Assembly: GCA_949316235.1 (NCBI GenBank)
Contig: OX438750.1
Location: 19,284,865-19,348,864 of the forward strand
Origin: Oegoconia quadripuncta
Lineage: Eukaryota > Arthropoda > Insecta > Lepidoptera > Autostichidae
DNA length: 64,000 nt
Direction of reading: 5' to 3'
The notes under the pieces were generated by a model, which was not told the origin of the DNA, made no database searches, and saw only the letters and a program-made list of their open reading frames with translations. Made by a program: the position numbers and the translations under genes. Shown one piece after another: positions 1 through 9,906 of the stretch (position 1 is its first letter; every line of letters begins with the position of its first letter).

Positions 1-178
1 GCTACACCATCTTATCTAAATGTTAATAGCATTGTTGTGTTCCGGTTGACAGAGATAAGATAACCAGTCCCCTATAATATGGGGTTTCCGAGTCAGTACG
101 CTTCCACCTTCGGCCTCGTCTTCACCTAACATCAGGTGTGATTATGGTCAAGTACGACCCGTCGTGCATAAAAAAACC
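1..178 (+). repeat. SINE family A, copy cut by the window edge
   Basis: This is the 3' body of a dispersed element that recurs at 8408, 17708, 22307, 29848, 36234 and 44441 on + and 5530, 52684, 53218 and 56651 on -. Shared landmarks are a 'cttatctaaat' block, 'gttccggttg', 'gagataagatagccagtccc', 'gggtcagtacgcttccacct' and 'aacatcaggtgtgat', ending in an A-rich tail. Full copies carry a tRNA-like head; here that part lies outside the window. Confidence 0.8.
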
Positions 179-300
179 CTTTCTTTGTAAAAATGTCTAT
201 TATTTTAATATCTCTTACTTCAAAAGCATAACCCTCCTTCCTTGGGCAGTCGGGTAAAAACAATTCACAAGTATCACAAATATTTGATTTTCCCATATTT

Positions 301-888
301 CAGGGTGAAATTTAATTCGTGTAATTCCTGTTTACTGGTGATGCCACTCCTGATTACGAAGAACTGTCTGCTAGGAACCGTAATTTCCCATTACCAATAC
401 TTCAAACTTCAAGCATTTATTTCAACGCAAGATACATGATATCATTTGCTGAATGTCAATTTAAATCTACTGGAAATAAAAAAAGCTTATTGCATTTATC
501 TGTCAGTCGGTATGTCCAAGCTACTACCGCTTCGGAAAGGGAATTCATCTGTGGGAAAAGAAGCGGCGCAAGAAACCCACAGGATCATTGTAAACAATGG
601 AATCAATACAAAGTAAATCATTCTGAAACCACCTTTAGAATGGAAGTCTATAACAATTTTAGGTTGAATTCGGCTATGGTTCCTAGTGCAAAGTTGGTCG
701 TAATCAGGAGTGGAGTCACCAGCCGAAAATTGTTAGACTTCCATGCTAAAAGTGGTTTCAGAATAGTGTACTTTGTATGAGTAATTTTTTTTTGATCGAA
801 TTCGACTATGGTTCCTTGGAGAAAGGTATTCGAAATGAATAGTGGCGTCACTAGTTAACGGGAATTATACGCATTCAAATTCACCTTG
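301..888. mobile_element. Palindromic MITE with nested insertion
   Basis: The ends are inverted: 'cagggtgaaatttaattcg' on the left and 'ttcaccttg' on the right. Inner blocks mirror each other ('gctatggttcctagtgcaaa' type). It is a diverged relative of the cleaner copy at 13267-13657. About 436-590 does not match the sister copy; it includes 'agaagcggcgcaagaaac', a string typical of lepidopteran LINE 3' regions, so a second element probably inserted here. Reading frames across it are by-products of the palindrome. Confidence 0.65.
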
Positions 889-2154
889 TGTGTACATACA
901 TACATAGGTCGGTATCATTGTTTTTGAGTTGTTGCAATTTGCTAAGAACATCGACCATTTCTGGACTTATCCACAATTTCTTACCAAAAACTACCAACAG
1001 AACTAGTTAAAACTAATGTATTTTCTGCATTTATTTAAACACTCATTATTCCGTTTTAATATTTTATAGCGATAATACTTACATTCCTTTATGAAATAGC
1101 AAACACACCCGATCCGAGTTCGCATCCGATTTTATTAAAAACGTGATGAGTCTCGCATGATATATGGACATGCACGATGTTCCAGCTGTATAATGGGGTT
1201 CACGGAAAGTGGACACGTGTTTTCAGGCAGTCAATTATTGACCATGAAATTGAAACTACGTAGTTCGTTAACAAGCAAAATCGAGTAGGGCATCAAAAGA
1301 ATTTTCAGTAATTGTGGATGGATGTAACAATTTTGATTATACTCATGCATACAAAAATTTGTTTCTTGTTTGTGGTAAATTGTAACGCGAATATGAAAGT
1401 TACAATAAAATTGTTTCAGAAATAAAAGGTTTCAGTGTTCTCGGTTCTCTAGTGGCTTGGTACTAGTGTCATAATTAGGCGCAGATTTAGGCAAAGTTCT
1501 AACCCTAGTCTTAGGCTGATTAGTTGGCAGTTTCGCACAAGCGTGCACTGCATTTGCGTTATTCGCACTTTCCTATATCGCAATTTAGTAGCAGACTCCC
1601 GTTAGTGTCATTTGAAATGTCCAATGCCTACAAATGTGAATAATATTGAAATTGTTATTAGTGAAACGACGTCATTATTGTACCTCCATAACACTTACAT
1701 CCAGCAGTACATCCCTATAAAGAGAGAATGGAAAAATAGGGCTTTAAAATAAGCAATTTTTCACAGATCACACGCCGCGCCATGCTGCCGCACAATGAAT
1801 CGCCAAGTCTGGCGATTATTCATATGAGCCAAATGTATACTACATAGGACAGATGTCCTGGTTATTGTTTTATTTATTAATGAAGATACTTCATAGACGT
1901 CAAAAGGAAATAAAATGAGGAAATGTGACATAGTAAAATACATGGCCTATATAATGAAATAGTTTTATAGTTAAGTATGAAAAAGTAAAATATTTTTCAA
2001 ACATCGCATGGGTGTCAGTTTTTAACTAAAGATTCAATAACATCATCAATTCAATTTCAATTGAAAGATTCAATTGAAAAAATCTTGAACCGACAATAGT
2101 TTTAATAAGAGTGTTTCCGAACTTCAGATGACAAATTAAATATAATGACTCCAA
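889..2154. other. AT-rich intergenic DNA
   Basis: No coding frame, RNA gene or repeat that I recognise. There is a weak hairpin around 1795-1823. Confidence 0.5.
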
Positions 2155-2304
2155 AAAAGGAGGAGGTTATCAATTCGATTGTATATTTTTAAAATTTTTA
2201 GGTTTACCCATATTTTCGTTAATATTTGTGATCGTTTTTTGTTTGATAGGGTTTATCACCAGGGTAGTTTGATATTAATTTGGTTACGATCTGATGTTGC
2301 ACTC
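2155..2304 (+). repeat. Dispersed repeat E fragment
   Basis: It resembles sequence at 22150-22280 and 25685-25920 (opposite orientation) and at 52560-52690 and 56773-56940. Shared landmarks are a 'ggaggaggttatcaattcg' type start, 'tttatcaccagggtag' and 'gcactccggag'. No coding capacity is seen. Confidence 0.5.
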
Positions 2305-2480
2305 CGGAGAAAAATCAAATCAAATCAAAAAATATTTATTTCGTTGGATAAAAATTATCATTTAATAATGTCACATTTTTTTTCTTAATATTAAAATTAT
2401 TAACATTGTTGCTCATTCACAAAGCTGACTCCCAAGAGAAGAACGAGCAAGAAACTCAAGGGTTGCATTTTAAATATATA
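2305..2480 (-). repeat. LINE 3' end with pentamer tail
   Basis: On the + strand the sequence opens with repeated 'atcaa' units and 'aatatttattt', the reverse complement of a retroposon tail. It continues with 'gagaagaacgagcaagaaac' and 'tcaagggttgc', a block that recurs at 61840-61890. A short microsatellite fused to a polyadenylation-like end is usual for CR1-type LINE 3' termini in Lepidoptera. The family is inferred. Confidence 0.5.
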
Positions 2481-3194
2481 GAGAGTGGAATCTTACTGGT
2501 GTCGGTTGTTTTGTAAATTTTTGGCGGTTCAACTATCGATTAGAGAATGCGAATGCGCCAGGAGTATTTCATAAAATTAAATTATTCTTATCAAATATTT
2601 ATTATTGTCTAATCTTGTGAATAAACTTAACTAATCAAAGCAGCCTTTCTAAGATGTCGTCACATTTTGCTCAATTAAAACTACAACAGATTATATGTAT
2701 GTCTAGTATATTACTTTATCACATATCACAACAGTTATAATGTTGAAGAATTCTCGAGGTCAGATAACCCAAATTAAACTAATCAATACCAACTTTATCA
2801 AACTATCTCATAAAAATATGATCGCGAAATGCTGGAAATCGCACAATCGATTAGCGTTATCATAATAATAATGATATAACATTGTTATTTTATTCGTTTT
2901 TGGATAGCAGTTGCTGCCTACTGCTAGCTATGACTTATTTATTATGAATGACGTATTATCTTATGTAACTTGAAATTGTTCTATTTTATCAGTCGATAAC
3001 GACCACATATACTTACTGATAAAGCCTTGTTATCCGGTTATAACCGGTTCTTTAAATTGGTAATGCAAAATAATTATTGTTAAATTAGTGTTCGTCTATG
3101 AATGAGTTTAGTTTAGAAAAAAGAATTTCTCTTTGTATGATAAAGAAAATTTGCGATATCTCTGGAAAGTAATTGGAAAATTAAAGTAATATTT
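2481..3194. other. AT-rich intergenic DNA with one Grainyhead-like site
   Basis: No gene is seen. A perfect palindrome CCGGTTATAACCGG at 3034-3047 contains AACCGGTT (3042-3049), the consensus bound by Grainyhead factors. A single site gives no proof of use. Confidence 0.35.
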
Positions 3195-3430
3195 CTGTAG
3201 ATGATAGGTCACTTGATACGACACGATATTTTTTTGAAGAATATAATTAAGGGAAAGATTGAGGAAAGAGAGGAAAAGGAAGACCTAGGCGCAATTACTT
3301 TGATCAAGTGAAAGAAAAGGTGAATGTCGTGTCGTACCAAGAGGTTAAATCGAGGGCGGAAATTAGAAAGACGTGGTCAAAATTGACGAAGAATGATGTT
3401 TTAGAATGATTGTTTTAGTATAATGAATAA
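3195..3430 (+). pseudogene. Reverse transcriptase C-terminal tail, non-LTR retrotransposon
   Basis: An open frame at 3263-3409 (48 codons, stop TGA 3407-3409) reads GKRGKGRPRRNYFDQVKEKV and continues with a basic, charged tail. The GRGRP-R-x-(Y/F)-(F/L)-D pattern is the usual C-terminus of RTE/L1-like endonuclease-reverse transcriptases in insects. A stop separates it from upstream 'IxGKI'-like codons. A second copy of the same element lies on the minus strand at 58625-58925 and shares the 'acgacacgatatt' block. Inactive remnant. Confidence 0.75.
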
Positions 3431-3639
3431 TATATATATATATATTTTATGACACCTAATAAGGATTACGTGTTTTACTTTTGATATAATTGCTCCTCGG
3501 AAGCCGTGATTTTTGATGACACGTTAGGTAAGTTTTTAAGGGGATGAGATTTTCGAGCACTATTTCTCCTTATCTCTCTAATTACTTAACTAAATAAAAA
3601 GTAACCTAAAGTTTAAACTGTACTCCATCAACTTTATCA

Positions 3640-3760
3640 CGAAAATCATTGAAGGAAAAGTGGAGGGAAACAAGATGGCCTAGAAGAACATACATGATAT
3701 AGGTAAAGGAAAAATTAAAGGCGGAATGTAAAGAAGTGTAGAAAGGACTTCACCGACAAG
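3640..3760 (+). pseudogene. Second reverse transcriptase tail fragment
   Basis: Codons from about 3648 read IEGKVEGNKMA then a stop, followed by KEKIKAE-like residues. This is the same GKxEGxRGRGRP neighbourhood seen at 3195-3430, more decayed. Two tails of related elements therefore lie about 300 bp apart in the same orientation. Confidence 0.55.
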
Positions 3761-3960
3761 AGCTTAGCTCTTAAATAGAAGAGAGGGAAGCTGTACTAGC
3801 TATATAATCCCAAGATTTCATGCTTGCAATGAACTCGCACTCTCATGATGCAGTAAGGCCGGTGTCCTGTAATATTAGGCTTGAAAAATCAGTACAGCAA
3901 TAATTCTTCGTTTCTCGTACATATTGCTATTGTAGTTAATATCATTTACAGTAATATCCA

Positions 3961-4145
3961 AGCGTATTGACCTCAAACTTGGGGCCTACCTCTCACAACG
4001 CATAAATTTCGATGTTCAGCGCGGTAACGGCGGTGCCAGCATCTCGGGATCCTTGCCACACCCCAATGGGCTGGATAGCGTTTACTTTTTGTAAATGGAT
4101 ATACTTTTAAACTGTGTCTATTAAAAATAAAGAATTATAACAGCC
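3961..4145 (+). repeat. Probable retroelement 3' end
   Basis: A mixed-composition block ('gcggtgccagcatctcggga', 'ccccaatgggctggatagcg') ends in 'ttaaaaataaagaattata', which resembles a polyadenylation signal plus a short tail. No second copy is seen in the window, so this rests on layout alone. Confidence 0.35.
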
Positions 4146-5127
4146 CAAAAAGTATTCCGCTCCCTATACTTCCACATATTTCTCAGTGACGTGTCCACGT
4201 CATTGGCAGACATTTACCACATCGATATTAAACTGAAGCGTTCCAGCATCGGAGGGGACATGGCTTTGATATAACCAATTGACACGTTCGACACCGTCTA
4301 TTCAGGATTCAATTAGTTACGAAGGTCTCGATTTCGTGGTCAACCGTATTATACCTATATAGACATATACATTACGAGTTTGATTGTAGTGTTACCTCTC
4401 CCTATCTCTTTCAGCATCGTTTAATAACAATTTAAGGTTTTAAACCAAAAACTTATTTTCGTTACTCTGTACTGTAAGTCTACTACCTTATAGTCTATCC
4501 TGGGCTAGGGATTCACCAATTTTACCGAACTAGAAAAGACGGCAAATCGATCTGGCTTTTAACCGGCCCATGGGCCTGTTCACTCCGCGACTCACAGCAT
4601 CCACCTCTTAAGAACTCTATAAAATATGTCAAACGGCTCTTTACAGCCAGCCAGTCGACCAGGAGCATTAGACCTTGATACGTCTAGATAGATTCATAAT
4701 TATTTATAACTTTATTAATATTTTACTTTTGAGACAGAAGTTGTCCGCAGTAATTGACCACTGTGCCACATGCATATTTTTTTTCTATTTGTAGTATTTT
4801 ATTATTTTAAGATTATATGTGTTTACAAATCTTAGGAAGAGACTAGCTCTTACAACCAAGCTAAATGATAATAATGTTAAAACAAAATAAACAAACAAGT
4901 GGCCAAACGATACCCTATAGAAATTATACGAGTGTTTATAAATCTGATACACAAATAAAATCCGTGCTGTCATCGTATTTAGGTAAATATTAATTTAATT
5001 GATAAATAGATAAATATATAAAGTCTTCATAGACTGCCTCTTTTATTCCTTCACCAATCTTAAGAACCCACCGAAGCGTTTACAAAAAAAGTTAAAATTG
5101 AAATATTGTCACAAAAGAAAACTGTTA
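4146..5127. other. AT-rich intergenic DNA
   Basis: Nothing is recognised. The minus-strand frame at 4785-4973 lacks coding character. Confidence 0.45.
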
Positions 5128-5345
5128 TTGAAGTGGCAACCGCGGGCGCGACACTCCCGGCGGAAAGAAAATTAGGATGCGAGCTGTCAAAACTTCAAAC
5201 CCAGTCCATCAAAGCATTTTAGAGGGATGCCGCCCCCGCATTACACCTCTCTCATTATTTATCACATTGTACCCGAAATTAATGGCAACATGGCAACCCT
5301 CGTCAAATTATTTTTATTTTATAAAATAACGCTGGCCGCTGGCAG
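5128..5345. promoter_or_regulatory. GC-richer island, possible regulatory element
   Basis: The block 'gcaaccgcgggcgcgacact' through 'gatgccgcccccgcattaca' stands out from the AT-rich surroundings and is not repeated in the window. It is followed by ATTA-type core motifs. This is a guess from composition only. Confidence 0.2.
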
Positions 5346-5529
5346 TTTAATCATATCTTTGTTCAAAGTCTAGACTCTTTTGTTGTCTATTTCGCATTAA
5401 TTTGTCTAGAGTAACGAAAACGCGGACATTTATAAAAATATTTATATTTCCTACATTATTTTCTGGAGAAGAAAGAGTAATCTATACAAAATTGTTGTTA
5501 CCTGGATCCTAGGTAAAACACATTTTTGT

Positions 5530-5702
5530 AATTTATGACACCTGATGTTAAATGAAGAACATTGTTGAAGATGGAAACGTTCTCACCCCAAACCGTCATC
5601 TTATTGGGAGACTGGTAAACTTATCTTCGACAATCGGATCACAACAATGCTATTAACATTGCTGTTGGCGGCAGACTTAAGTAAGATGGTGGTCTAGATA
5701 CA
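5530..5702 (-). repeat. SINE family A, minus-strand copy
   Basis: Read on the + strand it shows the family blocks in reverse order: 'gacacctgatgttaaatgaa', then 'cacaacaatgctattaacat', 'gttggcggcagactta' and 'gatggtggt'. The tRNA-like head is missing. Confidence 0.7.
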
Positions 5703-6290
5703 TTTACAATGTCTTAACATAGGTTTACAGTTTAAAGATGGCTGCAGAATGGATTTAACCGGATTTTAGTTATAAATAAACTTGCAGTACTTAATTAGCA
5801 CATGAGTTATCTAATGTCAGAGGTTAAGAGGAAACCGGGCTTTTTGTTATGAAAATGACTCTTTAAAATGGTCGTTACAATTGTGTTACTAATTATCATT
5901 TTTATCATTTTGCTGGTAACAAACAATTTTAATTACGGGAAACCATATTTTAGTGTGCACTATTAATTTGTTATTATCAGTTATCCACTTATTTGGACTG
6001 ACTAGTTATCTCTGTTTTTGAAATAATAACTATAATGCGTAGTTATAAGTCCAAAGTAATTAATATTACATAGCAGACATGTTCCAAAAATCTCTATAAA
6101 CATTTCCGTGTTTCGTTGAATGTTAGATTGTTATTCTTAAATTTCGCTTTGTGTGAAGAACAAGACCTATAATTTCAATCATCCTCGACGCTATTTCTTG
6201 AGAGAACTTTAAGTGCTTTAAATATAGAGTTGAAATTGCTGTGAGGTTGGCGGAGTTGGAAGATGTAAAATTTATAATTGAAAGCCGTAA
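5703..6290. other. AT-rich intergenic DNA
   Basis: Nothing recognised. Confidence 0.45.
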
Positions 6291-6299
6291 ATTAAGGTG

Positions 6300-6440
6300 A
6301 CATCGACAGTTGTGGCTCGCGACGCGACGCCTCCACCCCCGCCGTCACGCGGCGCGGGGAGAAACCCTGCGAATGCCAATATTTTATCGGGAAGGTAATT
6401 ATTTGATCGGTGCCCTGGGGGAGATGAAACTCTGCTCTCG
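6300..6440. promoter_or_regulatory. CpG-rich island, function unknown
   Basis: About 60 bp (6317-6370) is dense in CpG ('cgcgacgcgacgcctccacc', 'gtcacgcggcgcgggga') inside AT-rich DNA. A donor-like 'gggaag/gtaatt' follows near 6393. It could be an upstream untranslated exon, an enhancer or a relic. There is no ORF and no second copy in the window. Confidence 0.25.
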
Positions 6441-7194
6441 TAATGTCTTTCTTATTCTTTGGCATTATGAAATTTATGATTAATGATAATGACTATTGAC
6501 TTATCATTTTTGAATTATCTATTATGATGATAGTGTTAGTGTTAGGTATTATTTATAGGATGGTGTCTGGTGAAGACCAATGTTATTTACAAGAAAATTA
6601 TTGAAAACTACCGAATGATATTGTTTACTTAGAAATTTATGTCATAATTTGGAAAGGATTTCATCATGACGAAACATTTATATTTTAAAAGACAAGGCAA
6701 TAGTCGCTGCGCAGGCCCCATCTTCGTATTCGTAACAAGGGCTTTACTGATCTAAATCTACCAGGTAAATGTACCCACTAGGTATAGTATAGTATAGTAT
6801 ATTCATAAGAGTAAACCTTTTATCCTCTGATGTCAGGAACCCTTGGCTCACTTGCACATCACAACGTAACCCTGCGACTACATAGGGAGGTCGTCGCAGT
6901 GATATTTAAAACACCTACGTCATAATATTCGTAAATATACTAAGTTTGCGCTGTCCCGTATAAAACTCTTTAACCACTGTTGCCAACCAAAATTGCATTA
7001 TATTAAAATAAACAACATTATTATCATGTCTAGCAACATTCCTTCTAAACCCTTGACCTAAAGGGACTGGTGTTGAGTGCTTGATGGCGCTGTGTGTGTG
7101 TGTCCGGACGTATCTCCATGTTATTATTCCCTACTCAATTACATGTTCAATAGATCAGGACTTCTAAATTACCTTACATATACAGTTAATTATT
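6441..7194. other. AT-rich intergenic DNA
   Basis: There is a short pentamer run (four AGTAT units, about 6783-6802). Around 7077-7105 a 'gatggcgctgtgtgtgtg' string matches a block also seen at 18490 and, inverted, near 60020. Confidence 0.4.
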
Positions 7195-7460
7195 GGAAAT
7201 GTGGTTTCGGCACGTTACAAGAACAGAACCAACCCCCTCTTGGGTTTCCATTAAAGGTGACTAAGGGACTTTCCAAACAAAAACATCTAAAGATTTGTAC
7301 GTTTCAACGGCGATGAAATATCACGTGTGCGTTTCTGTTTATTTCGAAATGTGAACCGTGGATGTGATTTCAACCATGTTTGGAACACCCAAACGCTAAT
7401 GTTTGGGTTACCTCTGACCACTTAATTTGGGATAAAAGTCGTGTCGTTATGTACGTATAT
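7195..7460 (+). repeat. Dispersed repeat D
   Basis: It matches 19255-19515 through blocks such as 'gaaatgtgaaccgtggatgt', 'ccaaacgctaatgtttggg' and 'ctctgaccac'. Shorter pieces lie at 47670-47730 and, inverted, at 61690-61730. The 'ccaaacgctaatgtttgg' block is a short hairpin. The class is unknown and no coding frame is shared between copies. Confidence 0.55.
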
Positions 7461-7794
7461 GAATATGAACTTTGAAGCTAACTGTACCCTAAGATAATAT
7501 ATTACGATAAATCAATTACTAGGTGTACAATAGGCGTTTTATAAGCAGATTTAACAAAGGGGGTGTTATGAACGTTGGAGTCGAAGCAATTACAGTGCGA
7601 TTCAGGCTAAGTAGCTTACGTATGAACCTTCTGAAAACAACAACTTCGTTTTCAAACATAAGCCAGTTGAAGGGTTTTAAGGTATTTAGTGCGAGGCTAT
7701 GGAAGTATGTTATGTAATTTTATTAATTAGATCAACGCGTTTAATATGTTTCGAGTACGTAAGTACATGTACAAAGAGAGGAAAAAATATCATC
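7461..7794. other. AT-rich intergenic DNA
   Basis: Nothing recognised; the frames here do not look coding. Confidence 0.4.
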
Positions 7795-8365
7795 GTGTCA
7801 CATCAGTCACAGGACATCCACGGCCGAATACAGGCCTCTCCCATAGAATTCCAGAGCGACGGAAGCGGCCTGCATCCTGCGAAATCCCATGACATTCATC
7901 ACGTCTTTCCTCCACTTCGTGAGTGGACGTTCTATTGCACTTGCCGATGAGTAGTCATCACTCGAGATTTTACTGTCGCACATTGGAATATCGAACAGTT
8001 ACACGTCGCGCACTATCATGTCGCAGAATGTCACTGTCGTTCAATAGAAAGGTAGCACAACTGAACGTCGCACACTATCATGTCGTAGAATTGCACTGTC
8101 GTTTAATAGGAATGTCGCATATTTGTACATTGCACACTCGGGGCCGCATTTCAGTAATAAACCCCCCAATAGCCATCAAATTCTCCGAGTTATGTGCCCC
8201 GCCCACAGTCACTTCAACTTATTAATTCGCTGGGCTATGTCAGTGACTTTCATTCACCTATAGAGTTCTTCATTCCTGATTGGATTATGAACTAAAACGC
8301 AGAGAATCGTCCTCGCCATAGCTCGTTGCGTGACTTTGAGGTTTCTTATGAGGCTCATAAGAATT
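7795..8365 (-). pseudogene. RTE-type reverse transcriptase C-terminus, interrupted
   Basis: On the minus strand the 8345-8225 part reads LKVTQRAMARTILCV, then IRNEEL, a stop, MKVTDIAQRIN and a WAGHI-like stretch. These are the landmarks of the C-terminal domain of RTE/BovB-like endonuclease-reverse transcriptases. The 7970-7795 part matches the downstream tail ('GKRSVGRP...RWTDD...' region and 'ggcctctcccatag' end), also seen at 39745-40005, 16752-16870 and 55840-56030. A foreign segment of about 170 bp (7972-8145) splits the two parts. Stops and frameshifts make it inactive. Confidence 0.75.
7972..8145. repeat. Imperfect tandem repeat inserted in the RTE remnant
   Basis: Two units of about 62 bp begin at 8003 and 8065. 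Each contains 'actatcatgtcg', then 'cactgtcgtt', then 'aatag'. Extra half-units ('gtcgcacattggaa', 'atgtcgcatatttg') flank them. The stretch is missing from the sister RTE copy at 39745-40005, so it is an insertion. Confidence 0.6.
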
Positions 8366-8407
8366 TAGCTGATATTTACGACTATATTTACGTATTATAT
8401 TACGTCA

Positions 8408-8740
8408 ACCGCCTTCGTGGCTCAGTGTAAACAACGTTGGGTTTACGATTCGTAGGTCGCGAGTTCGATCCCCAGCGGGGTACATGTTTAAGTACTCGGT
8501 TTGGTTGGTGGTAGGGCATTTTAAATGTCCGCCTGGCTAATTACCACCATCTTATCTAAATCTGCCGCCAAGCAGCAATGTTAATAGCATTGTTGTATTC
8601 CGGTTGTCAGAGATAAGATAGCCAGTCCCCTAAATGTGTTGGGGTTTCCGGGTCAGTATGCTTCCACCTTCGACCTCATCTTCACTTAACATCAGGTGTG
8701 ATTGAGGTCAAGTACCAACCCGTTGTGTATAAAGAAAAAA
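8408..8740 (+). repeat. SINE family A, near full-length copy with tRNA-like head
   Basis: The head (8408-8480) carries a pol III A-box-like 'tggctcagtgt' and a B-box-like 'gagttcgatccc'. It is followed by the family body ('ggtttggttggtggtagggc', 'aaatgtccgcctggcta', 'gccgccaagcagcaatg', 'gtcagagataagatagcc') and an A-rich end. No cloverleaf with paired acceptor ends is evident, so it is a SINE and not a tRNA gene. It and 22307-22628 are the best references for the family. Confidence 0.85.
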
Positions 8741-9094
8741 CATATTTACGTATTGATCATTTACTTTATACATACATACTTAACACCACGACCTTTATTT
8801 CAGAGATATCACATGCAGACATGTGTTTACATATTTATTACATATTTATTTATCTCGCGGGAAGTACTCATTTTATCAGGACAAAAAGTATCCCATACCT
8901 TTTTCCAGAGTATAATATATATTTCATCCACATCCGTGCATTCGTTTACACAACAAACAAACATCCAGACTTGGCAATAATAATATTAAATGAACTTCAC
9001 AGATTTATTTCTATACGTTACAGCTTAGTACAAAAAGTTATAACTACTTATCTAAACCAAAGTAGCAGAGCTACAGGGTGCTACAAGTACCACC
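8741..9094. repeat. AT-rich DNA with dispersed repeat fragment
   Basis: 'gggaagtactcattttatc' at about 8860 recurs at 9452-9471 ('ggaagtactcattttatctg'). The surroundings include a 'caaacaaacatccagacttg' block also seen, diverged, near 9550. The 155-codon frame crossing this area begins in SINE tail sequence and is not credible as a gene. Confidence 0.4.
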
Positions 9095-9310
9095 TAACAA
9101 TCTGGATCAAACCGGTTCCCGCTAACCTCCATGTCGGCTCGGCAGCCTCCCGCTGGCCGATTTAATTCGCGCCTTCACAATAACCCTTTGATGTATTCAC
9201 TGGTGACAGATCGCAGTCGGGAGCCTCTCGCTCCGGTGACAAACTCATTATCACTTCCAAACGGTTTTGTGAGAAATGGGAGCACGCCGTTGATGCAAAA
9301 ATTGGGACTT
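9095..9310. promoter_or_regulatory. Possible cis-regulatory element
   Basis: This is an evenly mixed, non-repetitive 200-bp block in AT-rich surroundings. It contains 'aaaccggtt' (Grainyhead-like, about 9107), 'ccctttgatg' (TCF/Pangolin-like, about 9183) and 'acaataac' (Sox-like, about 9177). No ORF here looks coding. Motif matches by eye are weak evidence. Confidence 0.25.
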
Positions 9311-9439
9311 CACTCGATTTTTAACACGAAATTCGTTTACTTTTTATATCGCGTTAACGTTTGAACTTCATTACCTAATTTTTATTGAAGACTAGTATTT
9401 ATTTGCGGCTTTCGCGTGTAAAATTTTATACATGTGTAA

Positions 9440-9600
9440 TTTGCTTATACCGTTGGAAGTACTCATTTTATCTGAATAAAAATGATATTGTACCTGTGTA
9501 CCAAATTTAATTTAAATCCGTTCATTCGTTTCGCCGTGATTGAGCAGCAAACAAACAAAGATCCCTAATTTTGCAATTTATAATATTAGTTGGATATTTG
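9440..9600 (+). repeat. Dispersed lepidopteran repeat fragment
   Basis: It contains 'ggaagtactcattttatctg', 'aaatccgttcattcgttt' and 'caaacaaacaaagatcc', then 'tataatatta'. The layout matches the fragments at 19735-19960, 20582-20735 and 24930-25130: a target phrase about a 'gaacgg-att' region, an ACAAACAAAC run and a TATAATATT end. The transposon class is not identified. Confidence 0.45.
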
Positions 9601-9699
9601 AATGGAAGTTGAAAGTAGAATGAGTCCGAGGCGGGAGTTATTTTTTTATGCAAATTTATAACAATCATCTTAAATAATGAGAGCTCGTTATAAACTTAT

Positions 9700-9906
9700 T
9701 TATCTCAAACAGTCTACATGCTGATCTGTCTCCATACCATCCCGCTGCAACTCCTGTACAGCCAGGATCAACAGGGATACAGCTGAACGTCGCCTACTAA
9801 AAGTAAGCGGGTCCCGAGAAAACCTTATCCCATCAAAAACAATACTTGTCAAAAAAACCAAGTCTCGCAACTCAGTTGTTCTGCGGTAAAAAGTTGTGAG
9901 ATCCAT
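9700..9906 (-). CDS. Unrecognised 68-residue reading frame starting inside the inverted repeat
   Basis: The ATG at 9906-9904 opens MDLTTFYRRTTELRDLVFLT and ends at a stop at 9702-9700. Residues 1-26 fall inside the left arm of the 319-bp inverted repeat. An inverted copy of the same start therefore exists on the + strand at 10442, where it runs into different sequence after SIVFDGI. Residues 28-45 are Arg/Ser-rich. No family is recognised. It may be the front of a transposon gene that was duplicated head-to-head, or a chance frame. Confidence 0.25.
   Translation of the reverse strand: MDLTTFYRRTTELRDLVFLTSIVFDGIRFSRDPLTFSRRRSAVSLLILAVQELQRDGMETDQHVDCLR

Noticed and set aside
436..780. 114-codon plus-strand frame
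   Set aside because: It lies across the palindromic MITE and its insertion. Mirror-image peptides appear in the opposite frame, showing a structural and not a coding origin.
8408..8480. tRNA gene (A-box and B-box-like sequences; likewise at 22307, 37212, 13879, 25443 and, on minus, 56510 and 60180)
   Set aside because: Acceptor ends do not pair, and each head continues into a shared repeat body with an A-rich or simple-repeat tail. They are SINE heads.
8698..9165. 155-codon plus-strand open frame
   Set aside because: It starts in the SINE A tail and continues through AT-rich DNA and another repeat fragment. Composition is typical of non-coding AT-rich sequence, with no family features.
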